A stretch of DNA of 64,000 nucleotides from Corydoras sp. C115 (GCA_019802505.1 JAFMOC010000039.1:1054001-1118000); one strand, 5' to 3'; positions 39,911 to 48,818 are shown, counted from the stretch's first letter. Numbers and translations: made by a program. The notes: generated by a model from the sequence alone, not told the origin.

Positions 39911-40001
39911 TACAGTAACAGCCTGTTTGGACGTGCCTCCTTTTTGAAAATCTACAATGGAACAAGAAGGAGGTGTGTCCAAACTTTTCACTTGTACTGT
40001 A
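39911..40001. mobile_element. 91-bp minimal Tc1-type palindrome in receptor intron
   Basis: TACAGTAACAGCCTGTTTGG at the left and CCAAACTTTTCACTTGTACT then GTA at the right are mutual inverses, bounded by TA. It is the two ends of the larger family with almost nothing between. It lies between the two cytoplasmic exons of the Ig receptor. Confidence 0.7.
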
Positions 40002-40031
40002 ATTAGGTAAAAGTGGTAGTAAGGATTTTAC

Positions 40032-40068
40032 CTGAAAAATCATGTTTTGTTCAGCATTGTTTTTCCAT
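40032..40068 (-). CDS. Ig receptor: short cytoplasmic exon
   Basis: A 37-bp exon bounded by TTTTTTCAG and CAG/GTAAAA. Entering in phase 2 it completes an arginine codon from the transmembrane exon and reads RWKNNAEQNMIFQ, leaving in phase 0. The basic WK start fits a membrane-proximal cytoplasmic stretch. A 91-bp palindromic element (39911-40001) lies 31 bases below its donor. Identification rests on exact phase fit on both sides (2 in, 0 out) and good splice sites, not on similarity. Confidence 0.65.
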
Positions 40069-40983
40069 CTGAAAAAACAGATTGAATAACAAAATAAGAA
40101 ATTAGAGTGTAAAGCGCAATCATCTGAGAGCTGTTTGTTATGAATGCAAGATTTATTTCCCAAGATAAAAACATTATATTAATCAAAAAGTCATGTTAAC
40201 ATAATATTCATCATCATGTCAAAATCAAAACAAAAAGGCATTTAAAGAATAATATTAAAACTTCTGAAAAATTAAAAGTTCTGTAAATTACATCTGTGAG
40301 CCATGAAATTAAAATAATACATTTAAGGAAAATTATTTGAAACACTTTCTATGAATCTGATAATCATAAGTCTGTATGAACACATTAATAAGACTTCATT
40401 AAATATTTATATTTCTTTATAATGCTTGTAATAAGTCTTTGTTAATGTAAATAGATATCATAACCACACTCATAAAGTGTAATAAGAAAGGCTTTATAAC
40501 ACAAAATGACATATAAAGCATTATGAGGTGTGTATTTTAACTGTTTTATGTAGAAACTACAGTCATAAAGCTTTATAACATTTGTGTTTAAAAAATGCTT
40601 CCCCCGGAAATTGATTTTCTAAGTGCTTATAACTGTTTATATAAGCTTATAAGCTCTCTTTACAGGAAACAACACTTTACAATTTTGTCATCAGGTGCCT
40701 CTATAAAGAAGACTGCAGTAATAAGAGTACATATTGACTTTTAAAAGCTTATAAATGCTCTTAAGTACAGTAAAATCATCATGTATTAAGAATGTCTTCA
40801 AAGATTCCAGAATTTGAATTATAATGCAATGTGTCACATTATGCCATACTGTCATAACATTTTATGACTGTGATTATGAACATTTATGAACATTAACAGA
40901 TGCTTATGACAAAATGCTATAAATGCACTTATTCTGCATTATAAATACTGGATTCATAGAAAATGTTACCAAAATGACATTCT

Positions 40984-41127
40984 GTCGCAGTGTGGTGGTT
41001 AGCACGTCCTCTTAGCGCTGAGAATTCAGGTTCGAATCCCAAACCAGGTGAGGATTTCATATTATCCCCATGTCTACCCCCCCATGACCATAGTAGAGGA
41101 TTCAGTTGAAGATAATAAGATGATGCT
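40984..41127 (+). mobile_element. DANA/Mermaid SINE remnant beside the transmembrane exon
   Basis: GCAGTGTGGTGGTTAGCACG, CAGGTTCGAATCCC and GATTCAGTTGAAGATAATAA with the middle deleted. It ends about 8 bases from the transmembrane exon's donor. Confidence 0.75.
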
Positions 41128-41135
41128 TTGGTTAC

Positions 41136-41271
41136 CTGATGAGCAGATTGGCTGTTAAAAAAGATGTTAGTATCACAGCCATGAGTCCCACTGACCCCCA
41201 TACAGCATGCTGAATCCACCATCCCTCATCATCTGGACGTGTCTCAGTTTTACTGCTCTTCGCTTCATTGA
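41136..41271 (-). CDS. Ig receptor: transmembrane exon
   Basis: Membrane-spanning exon of 136 bp. It enters in phase 1 (VNEAKSSKTE, a polar stalk), followed by the hydrophobic run WGSVGLMAVILTSFLTANLL and then Ile-Arg at the inner face. It leaves in phase 2 at CAG/GTAACC. No charged residue sits within the membrane segment, so no DAP12-type adaptor pairing is suggested; signalling must come from its own tail. A degenerate SINE (40984-41127) ends only about 8 bases downstream of the donor dinucleotide. The acceptor (GTAAAG) has a weak pyrimidine tract, so the 5' boundary is less certain than the membrane segment itself. Confidence 0.75.
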
Positions 41272-42199
41272 CTTTACATCACAACACAAAAATATTATGT
41301 TATACACAATAGTATGTATTAAATAATTATAATAATATAATATATAATAATAAAAACAAAGTAAATATAAATAAAATCGAATATAAAATGTTTTTATCAC
41401 ATCCAACAGGAGCTAAAGGATTTATGACTCTGGAGTGTGGACCATCTGGAAGTATTAGATTTAGCAGACTGTATTTGATTCATGCTGGCAATTAACTTCA
41501 GGTTATCTGATCATGTATCACGCACCACAAAATTGTTTGAAAATATCTCTGAAACTTTATTTCATACATGCATTTTAATTTTGAACTGTTATTGTTGTTA
41601 TGGTTATTCTGTATTTAAGAAGTGACTTTCTGTTGTGCATATTGCAGATGCTGGAACATCGCATTACACTCCTCAGTGCTAACGTCAATACAGTGCTCCT
41701 CCAAACATGTATGTTTCACAGAGCACAGCTACCACATTCAGTTCTATTAAATATCTATTTAATATTTTACGTGGTTCATTTTCACATTTATTTTTGCCTG
41801 TATGTATGTATTCTTCATTCGATTTGTGGTTTTGGGGTTTAGAGATGTAAATTAAAACTGGACCTATTTTGATCACTTGGAAAAATATGGATCCAAAATG
41901 ATTGGAAAGTTCCCTGAGTTGTGTTCTTTTAGGGCATTATAATTTTTTGTTTATTGTGAAAGCATTTGTATGAAGGTATAAAAAAGCATCTGTATATAGA
42001 TCTCATATTGCACCTAGTTAAAATTATATTGCACTCTGACAGGCTAGATTTAGATTAATTACAAATTAAATGTTTGGGATGTTTGGATGATTTGGTTTAA
42101 AAGATTACCTGGGTAGACTTTCAATTGCTGGACAAATGTTACTATTATATTATTATACATCTGTTTTATATTATATTATTATTATTTTATATGCCTTCA

Positions 42200-42695
42200 A
42201 AACTTGTTAAATGTTTTATGGATATATGTTGTCTTGCACTGTGTTTTCTGTCATTAAGAGGTACCATTCAAAATTTTGTTGCATCATGTATAATAACAGG
42301 CGGCACGGTGGTTTAGTGGTTAGCACGTTTGCCTCTCAGTGCTAGGGATTCTTGGTTCAAATCCCCATCTGGGTGGAGTTTCCATGTTCTCCCCGTGTCT
42401 GCGTGGGTTTCCTCCGGGTTCTTCGGTTTCCTCCCACAGTCCAAAAACATGGATCAAGTCAATTGAGTACTCCAAATTGCCCCATATAGAGTGTTTGTGT
42501 GTGTCTGTGTGAGTGAGTGTGTGCCCAGCGATAGATTGGCGCCCTGTCCTGGGTCTATCTGCCCAGCGCCCGAAACATTCTCCCCTGGATGGGCATGGGG
42601 AACCCCCCCCCTGCGACCCTAATATAGGATTAAGCGGAAGATAATGAATGAATGAATGAATGTACAATAACAATAAAGCTCTCTATCTATCTAAC
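42200..42695 (+). mobile_element. LINE 3' end (L2-like) containing a SINE
   Basis: The tail ACAATAACAATAAAGCTCTC then TATCTATCTAAC is the standard end of fish L2-like elements. A SINE has been inserted just before it. The 5' limit of the LINE fragment is uncertain (roughly 42200). Confidence 0.6.
42299..42660 (+). mobile_element. DANA/Mermaid SINE, full length, inside a LINE end
   Basis: Complete copy GGCGGCACGGTGGTTTAGTG … GATAATGAATGAATGAATGAA. Flanked by TGTATAATAACA (42287-42298) and TGTACAATAACA (42661-42672), one mismatch, as target duplication within the LINE tail. Confidence 0.9.
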
Positions 42696-42705
42696 TTTCT
42701 ATTAC

Positions 42706-42915
42706 CTTCCACAGCACATGTGTATTCATCCTCCTCTTTGTAGCTGGGTAAGTCCAAATAAAGACTATTGTTTTTGGTGACTTGGCTCATTATAACTTGT
42801 CCATTTTGGTACCATGTGTATGTAGAATATTGATCTAGCTTGCATTTGGTGCTACAACTCAGCCTCATTGTTTGTCCATCCAATACAGAGGCAGGGTTCA
42901 CTCGGACTTGAAAAC
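42706..42915 (-). CDS. Ig receptor, unit B: C2-like domain exon, 3' end truncated
   Basis: C2-type Ig domain starting in phase 1 after a TTTTTTAAG acceptor: FQVRVNPASVLDGQ, then the B-strand LSCSTKC, C-strand TWYQNGQ, and F-strand EDEYTCAVEG. Compared with the sister exon in unit A the G strand is missing. About twelve bases after the last matching codons the sequence becomes the (TAGA)n tail of a LINE lying on the plus strand, and the frame stops at TAG. A GAAG/GTAATA site at 42705 would still splice in phase 1 to the transmembrane exon, giving CAVEV-NEAKS. Either this site is used and the domain lacks its G strand, or the exon is broken. The given end is the GTAATA donor. Confidence 0.7.
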
Positions 42916-42992
42916 CTTAAAAAACATGAACGAAGGGTCAGAACGATGTTACACAGGTTTCTCGAGCAGAAAAATACAGTAAGATTATTTAC

Positions 42993-43322
42993 CTGTCACA
43001 ATCAGATGGACTGTGAGAGTATGAACATATAATCTCTGAGGATTATGATTAGCGGTGAAAATGACATAATCTCCCGAATCTTCCTCTCTTAGGTTGTTCA
43101 GTCTTAGTGTACAGTTTTTGGTTTCATTCCCAACAAATTCCATTCGACCAGCAAATTGCTCCAGCAGTCTAAAAGCATTTTGATTGGAGGTCCAGTATGT
43201 GTCATTAACTCTTTGATCATAAGGATAAGAGCAAGCGCAGGGTATTTCCACTGATGAGCCGATTAATGCGCAGAATTTTCTCACGGTGAAGGTCACGTTC
43301 CAACAATTCTTATCTAAAATAC
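42993..43322 (-). CDS. Ig receptor, unit B: V-like domain exon
   Basis: V-set Ig domain, 330 bp, phase 1 at both ends; acceptor TTTCGCAG, donor CAG/GTAAAT. Reading from the acceptor gives ILDKNCWNVTFTVRKFCALI, then the B-strand VEIPCACSYP, the C-strand region NDTYWTSN, the GRMEFVG motif, the E-strand NCTLRLNNL and DSGDYVIF. The B and E cysteines are both present, as expected for a siglec/CD22-type intrasheet disulfide. The F strand has no arginine after the tyrosine, so classical sialic acid binding is unlikely. N-glycosylation sequons occur at NVT, NDT, NET and NCT. In fish CD22-like proteins this type of V domain normally follows the leader directly, which hints that unit B was once a separate gene. 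Confidence 0.88.
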
Positions 43323-43412
43323 CTGCGAAAGCACATCACTTTTGACATGGGGTTTCGATCATGGATTGCATGCATTTTAAACTAATATAAATTGCTTAAT
43401 CAAAATACTCAC

Positions 43413-43452
43413 ATTGTGAGACAGCTTGTAGAGTTAAAGCAAATTCTTTCAT
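43413..43452 (-). CDS. Ig receptor, unit B: short leader exon with a SINE-derived ATG
   Basis: Forty bases encode MKEFALTLQAVSQ plus one base, then a good GTGAGT donor. FALTLQAVSQ looks like the end of a signal peptide, with an A-V-S cleavage pattern, and the phase-1 end matches the V exon at 43322. The upstream half that should hold the original start and n-region is missing. A SINE on the same strand (about 43446-43786) abuts it, and the ATG at 43450-43452 falls in that SINE's TGAATGAA tail. Thirteen residues is very short for a signal peptide. This may be a broken leader (pseudo-exon), a rebuilt one, or an exon skipped when unit A splices straight to unit B. The reading frame is seen; its use is inference. 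Confidence 0.45.
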
Positions 43453-43786
43453 TCACGCTTTATCCTCTATTAGGGTCGCGGGGGGGTTCCCCATGCCCAT
43501 CCAGGGGAGAACGTTTTGGGCACTTGGCAGATACACCCAGGACAGGGTGCAAATCTATCGCTGGGCACACACTTACTCACACAGACACGCACGCATACAC
43601 ACTCTATATGGGGAAATTTGGAGAACTCAATTGACTTGATCCATGTTTTTGGACTGTGGGAGGAACCCGGAGAACCCGGAGGAAACCCACGCAGACATGG
43701 GGAGAACATGGAAACTCCACCCAGATGGGGATTCGAAACAGGGAATCCCTAGTGCTGAGAGGCGAACGTGCTACCCCTGATCGCCA
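43446..43786 (-). mobile_element. DANA/Mermaid SINE abutting the second leader exon
   Basis: Nearly complete reverse copy; its 3' tail on the minus strand reads GGATAAAGCGTGAATGAAAG and runs straight into the leader coding bases. Its head is truncated (CGAACGTGCTACCCC). Confidence 0.85.
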
Positions 43787-43787
43787 C

Positions 43788-43855
43788 TGGATGGACATGA
43801 GGAGCCCCCCACGACCCTAGTATAGGATCCAGCAAAAGTTAATGAATGAATGAAT
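43788..43855 (+). mobile_element. DANA/Mermaid SINE 3' fragment, head to head with its neighbour
   Basis: TGGATGGACATGAGGAGCCC to AATGAATGAATGAATT, plus orientation, immediately following the reverse copy. Confidence 0.75.
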
Positions 43856-44263
43856 TGATATTATGCAATTTTCCTTTGCTTGCTCATCAGCAAGGGGATG
43901 CAGCAGCACTGGTCAGATGACCAACACTTACTAAAAATAATATTGGGGAAACGAGAAGAACTTCTCTATTTTGGTACTCGTAGTCAATAAAATATTTTGA
44001 TATTGCAGACTTTCACTTAAAACGATTTAAGAATTATATGAGTAGTATGTCTGTGTATAAAAGATATAATTAATGCACTGGGAGGAGGGGCAAAAACCTG
44101 TTTTCACTTTTATATAATAGGCACTCCTGGTCCATGTGGAGACAATATTTTAAATGTACTAAATATATATTTTCATAGCACCTTGTTGGTTCTTAATTAA
44201 GTTTATATAACAATAATAGTACTGACTATATAGTACAGTTAGCACACAGGAATTTATACTCAC

Positions 44264-44491
44264 ATACTGTGGGGGAATAAACTGCACTGCCATGGCTCTT
44301 GATTGAACAGAAGTATGTGCCCGCGATGTCAACCGCCAAAACAAACGGCTCCGTTTTCCAGTATGAAGCGATTCCTATACGTTTTCCATTTTTAAACCAG
44401 CTGGTCCAGTGTGAGGTCAGTTTGCATGTAGTGCTGCAGGTGAGGTTTAATCCTTGTCCATTCTCCTCAACAGTGCTCTTTACCTGCAGAT
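44264..44491 (-). CDS. Ig receptor, unit A: C2-like domain exon
   Basis: C2-type Ig domain exon of 228 bp, phase 1 to phase 1, with acceptor TTATTTAG and donor GTGAGT. The split codon from the previous exon restores Asp, giving DLQVKSTVEENGQGLNLTC, the usual linker opening of fish CD22-like second domains. Visible landmarks are the B-strand LTCSTTC, the C-strand TSWFKNG, and the F-strand AGTYFCSIKSHG followed by a complete G strand ending SPTV. The CSTxC doublet (two cysteines three residues apart) recurs in the second C2 exon at 42706-42915, which supports common descent. After this exon a transcript could either end as a truncated form or splice in phase to the V exon at 43322. Confidence 0.8.
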
Positions 44492-44701
44492 CTAAATAAG
44501 GTTATATATGAAGTTTTAACAATACAGCAAAAATGTTTTGGGAACACAACTGAATGAAGTGTAGGAGTACAAAGCCATGAGAGGACAAGCAATGAGAACT
44601 ACTATTTTTAGAATGCTTGGAGGTTTAATAATGTAGTTAATAATGATGCACTGCTAGTGCGTTATGTTTGCTAAGAAAGCACTGAGGATTATTTGTAAAT
44701 G

Positions 44702-44842
44702 TCCATCCATCCATTATCTTTCATTTAATCCTATACTTGGGTCAAGTGAAGGGGGTGTTCATGCCCAGGGGAGAACGTTTTGGGAACTGGTCCATAAACC
44801 CTAGGCAAGGTCTATTGCTTGGACACTTACTCACTTACACAA

Positions 44843-44875
<33 letters not shown>

Positions 44876-45058
44876 ACATAGGGGCAATATAGAGCAGCAA
44901 TTCACCTTGAATCTATGTTTTTGGACTGGGTGGAAACCAGAGAATTCAAAAGAAACCCATGTGGGGAGAACATGGAAACCTCACCCAGATTGGAATTCGA
45001 ACATGTATCCCCAGCGTTGACAGGCTGACGTGCTAACTACTAAGTCACCATTGCCGCA
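44702..45058 (-). mobile_element. DANA/Mermaid-type SINE in the unit A intron
   Basis: Reverse, diverged copy: CCATCCATTATCTTTCATTT, an (AC)n block at about 44840-44868, CCAGATTGGAATTCGAAC and CTAACTACTAAGTCACC. It separates the V and C2 exons of unit A. Confidence 0.8.
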
Positions 45059-45125
45059 AAGTGTATTTTCAGAAACTATAAACGAAAATGATGGTGCATA
45101 TAGGTGTATCAATGACATAATTTAC

Positions 45126-45479
45126 CTGTCACTGCAAGCTTCACTGCTGCTGAGCTAAGATATTTCTTTCTGTTTGTTGTAATTATCATGAAACGATATT
45201 CTCCAGAGTCGTTCTCTGTCAAGTCTCTGATTTTCAGATGAGTGCTGGAGTTTGTGGTTTCAGTGTATTCGACTCGGCCAGAGTAATCTGAGTCGAACTC
45301 CAGATCCAAAGCCTGTGGATTTTCTATAGTCCATTTAGATTTCAGTCCAGAACGGAACCACATCACAGCTTGAATGTTGATCTGTCCGAATGAGCATTTG
45401 AATATTACCTCAGAGTTCACTAACTCACAAATATATTTATTTTCACATGTCACCTCCCAGTATGACTGAGCTATAAAAC
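45126..45479 (-). CDS. Ig receptor, unit A: V-like domain exon
   Basis: Extracellular V-set-like domain, 354 bp, phase 1 at both ends, with a TTTTACAG acceptor and a CAG/GTAAAT donor. Visible Ig landmarks are the B-strand cysteine in FKCSF, the C-strand tryptophan in VMWFRSG, and the D/E-F region ending DLTENDSGEYRF. It closes with KLAVTG, the same closing motif (…VTG) as the second V exon. A GRVEYTE motif is also typical of fish CD22-like first domains. Two oddities: the E strand reads SSTHLKI and lacks the cysteine that siglec-type V domains use for a B-E disulfide. The F strand has YRFM, so arginine does not sit two residues after the usual phenylalanine as in sialic-acid-binding siglecs. 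The call is secure as an Ig domain; ligand binding is unknown. Confidence 0.85.
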
Positions 45480-45608
45480 CTGTAAAACATACACATAAAG
45501 TGTAATTTTAAGGCTATCTCTCTGTATATACATATTAATATAGTATTTAAGTATTAGTGTGTTATCATTATATAACACAATTATTTATAATGCCAAACAC
45601 AGAAGTAC

Positions 45609-45663
45609 CTTGAATGTGAGTCATTAAAATCAAGTGCAGGATGTTGCTAAATTCTAAGAACAT
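45609..45663 (-). CDS. Ig receptor, unit A: leader exon
   Basis: First coding exon of a CD22-like/siglec-like immunoglobulin receptor read on the minus strand. The ATG at 45663 opens 18 codons with a hydrophobic core (residues about 8-14, LHLILMT) typical of a secretory signal peptide. The exon ends in phase 1 at a GTACTT donor, and the split codon restores glycine with the next exon. The following exon starts FIAQSYWEVTC, so cleavage would fall near the junction. The exon is too short for simple ORF finding; it was found by reading upstream of the V-domain exon. The leader is hydrophobic but short and contains a histidine, so its strength is uncertain. I see no TATA box or CpG island nearby. 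Confidence 0.7.
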
Positions 45664-46610
45664 TTGCCTTTATTTCTTGGTGCTCTTTGGAAAACAGGAA
45701 TAACATAGTTTAGTAAATAAAATACAAAAAAATGTTAAAGTGTCAGACAAACTTTTATAATAATGGTAAAATGTTTAAATCTGAATTAATACAGACACAA
45801 TAAGCTGCACTGAAAGAATATACTTGTAAACACTACATAAAAAAGCCTTCGATACAAATATTGCTATAATTTTTATAAAGTATTTTATAATACTTTAAGC
45901 TTTTAAAAATGTATAGGGAAATTTACTGCATTTTGAAGACGCTTTTGAAAACTGCCAAAAAAAAAAAAAAAAAAAAAACAACCTTTCATATAAAAAAAAT
46001 AAAATGTACTTACTGACAAAAGCAATGTGTGTATCTTTCCTCAAAGTCATGTACTAAATAAAGTATGCTACATTATGGCTAACCGTGATGTGCTTTTGTT
46101 TAACAGAATGGTTTCCTTCCTTATTTTTCTGAATTATAATTAGCAACTGGCCAAAGGAAAATCCACTCCAGCTAATAACTCTGCTATAAAACTATAATAT
46201 AAAATGTATATAACATATAAACTAATCTCACTTAAATATTTGTAATTAAACATCACATGTGTTTATATAAATGCAGTTAAAATAAAAAAAAAAAATATAT
46301 ATATATATAAAAATACACAAATTGTGAGTCATAGCAACAAGTTTTCCACAGAATCACACAGGCACCTCCTGACAATCAGTCATTAGGCGACATATTGTAA
46401 CAGATGATGGTTAATATCCAATTTGTTTATGTGGGATGCTCCCTGTAAAACGGTAAAAATTCTGTGTTATTACAGTCTATATTAAAGAAATGTTGAAGCC
46501 AGTGTTTTCATCTTTTGTTTATCAAATAACTACATTCAGTGTTTAGTCAGAGTTTATCTTTGAAAATGCCATCTGCATGTTAATATATAAACCCCCTTAG
46601 ATAGTGTGTT
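45660..46610. other. No gene seen upstream of the Ig receptor
   Basis: AT-rich; holds a poly-A of about 22 at 45957 and an (AT)n at 46295. It should include the receptor's promoter and 5' UTR, but no TATA, CpG or other motif could be singled out. Confidence 0.45.
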
Positions 46611-46615
46611 ATAAA

Positions 46616-46979
46616 CCCATCCATCCATTATCTTCCGCTTTATCCTCTATTAGGGTCGCGGTGCGGTTCCCCATGCCCATCCAAGGGAGAAAGTTTCAGG
46701 CGCAGGGCATATACACCCAGGACAGGGCGCCAATCTATCGCTGGGCAAACACACACTCACACAGACACGCACACATACACACTCTACTACATGGGGCAAT
46801 TTGGAGAACTCAATTGAATTGATCCATGTTTTTGGACTGTGGGAGGAAACCAGAGAATCCGGAGGAAACCCACGTGGACACGGGGAGAACATGGAAACTC
46901 CACCCAGATGGGGATTCGAACCAGGAATCCCTAGTGCTGAGAGGAGAACGTGCTAACCACTAAGCCACCATGCCGCCGT
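46616..46979 (-). mobile_element. DANA/Mermaid SINE, full length with target duplication
   Basis: Complete reverse copy ending AAGCCACCATGCCGCC; flanked by GTGTTATAAA (46606-46615 and 46980-46989). Confidence 0.9.
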
Positions 46980-47095
46980 GTGTTATAAATCCTTTAGATA
47001 GAAATGTATTACCAAAATCACATTTTTCCAATTGTTGCATACTTTGATAAAGCTGTTATGTTATGTATCATTATATATTTATATCTATATATATA

Positions 47096-47296
47096 AGGGC
47101 GGGTTAGCTCAGTGGTTAGGGTGTTGGGCTCTCAATCTGAAGGTTGGGGGTTCAAATCCCAGGTCCACTGAAGTTACCAGTGTGAGTCCTTGAGCAAGAC
47201 CCTTAACCCTCATTGCTCCAGGGATGTTGTGATTAACCCTGTGCTCACCATGTAAGTCGCTTTGGATAAAAGCGTCCAATAAATGACCCAATTAAA
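47096..47296 (+). mobile_element. HAmo-type tRNA-derived SINE, nearly intact
   Basis: Head GGGCGGGTTAGCTCAGTGGT (A box), GGGGTTCAAATCCCAGG (B box), TCCTTGAGCAAGACCCTTAA, GTAAGTCGCTTTGGATAAAA and CGTCCAATAAATGACC. The best-preserved copy of this family here. Confidence 0.9.
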
Positions 47297-47325
47297 TTAA
47301 ATATATATATCTACATCTCTCCATC

Positions 47326-47665
47326 ATCCAAAAGTTTGGACACACTGACTTTTTGTTCAATTTTTCCATTGCAGATTTATCCACTTATCACTTTGTAGCT
47401 TTACAATTACAGACTGTATTTCTCTGTTCTCTATTGGTCAGGATCATCACAGAACAGGTTTAATTTGGGTGGTGGATTGTTTATTGTCAGTTTATTGTCA
47501 GTTCTGCAGTGACATTGATGCGGTGAGGGGGTTTTAGTGCAGCAGTACTGGAAATGTAAATGAAATGTAAATGAATGTAAATGAAACTTACACATAATGT
47601 TCTGTAGTCCACAAACAGATGGACTACAGTCTGGAATTGTAGAACTGATGACAGCAACTGGCAAC
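47326..47665. mobile_element. Tc1-type inverted-repeat MITE
   Basis: Starts CCAAAAGTTTGGACACACTG, has CTTTGTAGCTTTACAATTAC, GTTCTGCAGTGACATTGATG, GAGGGGGTTTTAGTGCAGC and CAGATGGACTACAGTCTGG. The right terminal repeat is not recognisable. Confidence 0.6.
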
Positions 47666-47699
47666 TGCACTGAAAGTGCACACATGTGTAAACAGTGCA

Positions 47700-48185
47700 T
47701 AAGGCTGAGGACAATGTGATCAAAAATTATAATGTAAAAATATTTTATAATAATACTTTAAAATTTACTTTAGTTGCAGTTTGAATATTCTATTCTTAAA
47801 CTGTAAATACATTTTCATATAAAAACTAGTCAATAAAATACTATATATGAAACTATACATATAGTATCTATTGTATATTGTGTATATATGTATTTTCTGA
47901 AAGCAGTATTTCCATTAGACATTAATGACTACTATGTACATTATGACTGCACGGTACCAAAGGCACGATGCAATATTTATTGGCATTATAAGCATTATTT
48001 AGTTTAAAGTGACGTATACAGAATGTCCTGCAGTTAGTATGTAATCTGTTCCCTGCAGTCATTCAGCAGTTGTTTGAACTATGTGAAATAGTAAATGTCA
48101 TTACAAAAATAAAGAGCATTAAGAAGTATAACAAAAAAACTTACAAATAATGCATTTCATGTCTTTTTATGTTTAATAAATTCCA
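47700..48185. other. No gene seen
   Basis: AT-rich sequence without identifiable feature. Confidence 0.5.
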
Positions 48186-48190
48186 ACACG

Positions 48191-48530
48191 GGCGGCACGG
48201 TGGCTTAGTGGTTAGCACGTTCGCCTCTCAGTGCTAGGGATTCCCGGTTCGAATCCCCATCTGGGTGGAGTTTCCATGTTCTCCCCGTGTCCGCGTGGGT
48301 TTCCTCCGGGTTCTCCGGTTTCCTCCCACAGTCCAAAAACATGGATCAAGTTAATTGAGTTCTCTAAATTGCCCCATATAGAGTGTGTTTGAGTGAGTGA
48401 TTGTGTACCCAGCGATGGATTGGCGCCCTGTCCTGGGTGTATCTGCCCAGCGCCCGAGACGTTCTCCCCTGGATGGGCATGGGGAACCCCACCGCGACCC
48501 TAATAGAGGATAAAGCGGTGATAATGAATG
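48191..48530 (+). mobile_element. DANA/Mermaid SINE, full length with target duplication
   Basis: Complete copy with A and B boxes (GTGGCTTAGTGG, GGTTCGAATCC). Flanked by AAATTCCAACACG and AAATTCCACCACG. Confidence 0.92.
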
Positions 48531-48587
48531 AAATTCCACCACGAGAGACGCCTGAAGCGACTACTTAATGCAAGCGGACCGTTAGTT

Positions 48588-48677
48588 TTGCGAGATCTCG
48601 CAATAAATATAAATACAATTATTGCAAGATCTCGCAAAGTTATTGCGAGATCGCAAAAGTTTTGCGAGATCTCGCAT
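48588..48677. repeat. Cluster of GAGATCTC palindromes
   Basis: Four near-copies of the 16-base palindrome TTGCGAGATCTCGCAA occur in 90 bases. The first (48588-48603) is perfect; those at 48622-48637 and 48662-48677 each differ by one base, and one at 48643 lacks two bases. Short AT-rich linkers separate them. Confidence 0.75.
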
Positions 48678-48800
48678 TATATATTTTTTCTTCCATGTCA
48701 TTTTAGGGGCTCCGTAGAATTCTGACTTACTAGGTCAGCATTCTAAATTTTTATCTGACTTTTTTTTTTTTTAGATAATTTTTTTAGATTTTTTTTTCTT

Positions 48801-48818
48801 GGGGGGGGGGGGGGGGGG
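48801..48818. repeat. Poly-G run of 18
   Basis: Eighteen consecutive G follow a T-rich stretch. It is unusually long for a G homopolymer in a vertebrate genome and may be an assembly-sensitive site. Confidence 0.8.

Larger units (their letters stand above)
38640..40974. mobile_element. Cluster of family 2 AT-rich inverted-repeat MITEs
   Basis: Three or more related units (about 38640-38935, 39075-39720, 40340-40974). Each is rich in CTTATAAGC, CATTATAA, GACATAAGG and CATTAACAGATGCTTATG phrases. The best-bounded one runs from ACACTTTCTATGAATCTG (40345) to TGGATTCATAGAAAATGTTA (40973), inverse ends. They occupy the introns between the small cytoplasmic exons of the Ig receptor, which lie in the gaps. 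Confidence 0.65.

Noticed and set aside
47096..47170. Possible functional tRNA gene
   Set aside because: A and B boxes are present, but there is no closed acceptor stem and the sequence continues into the standard HAmo-type SINE body.
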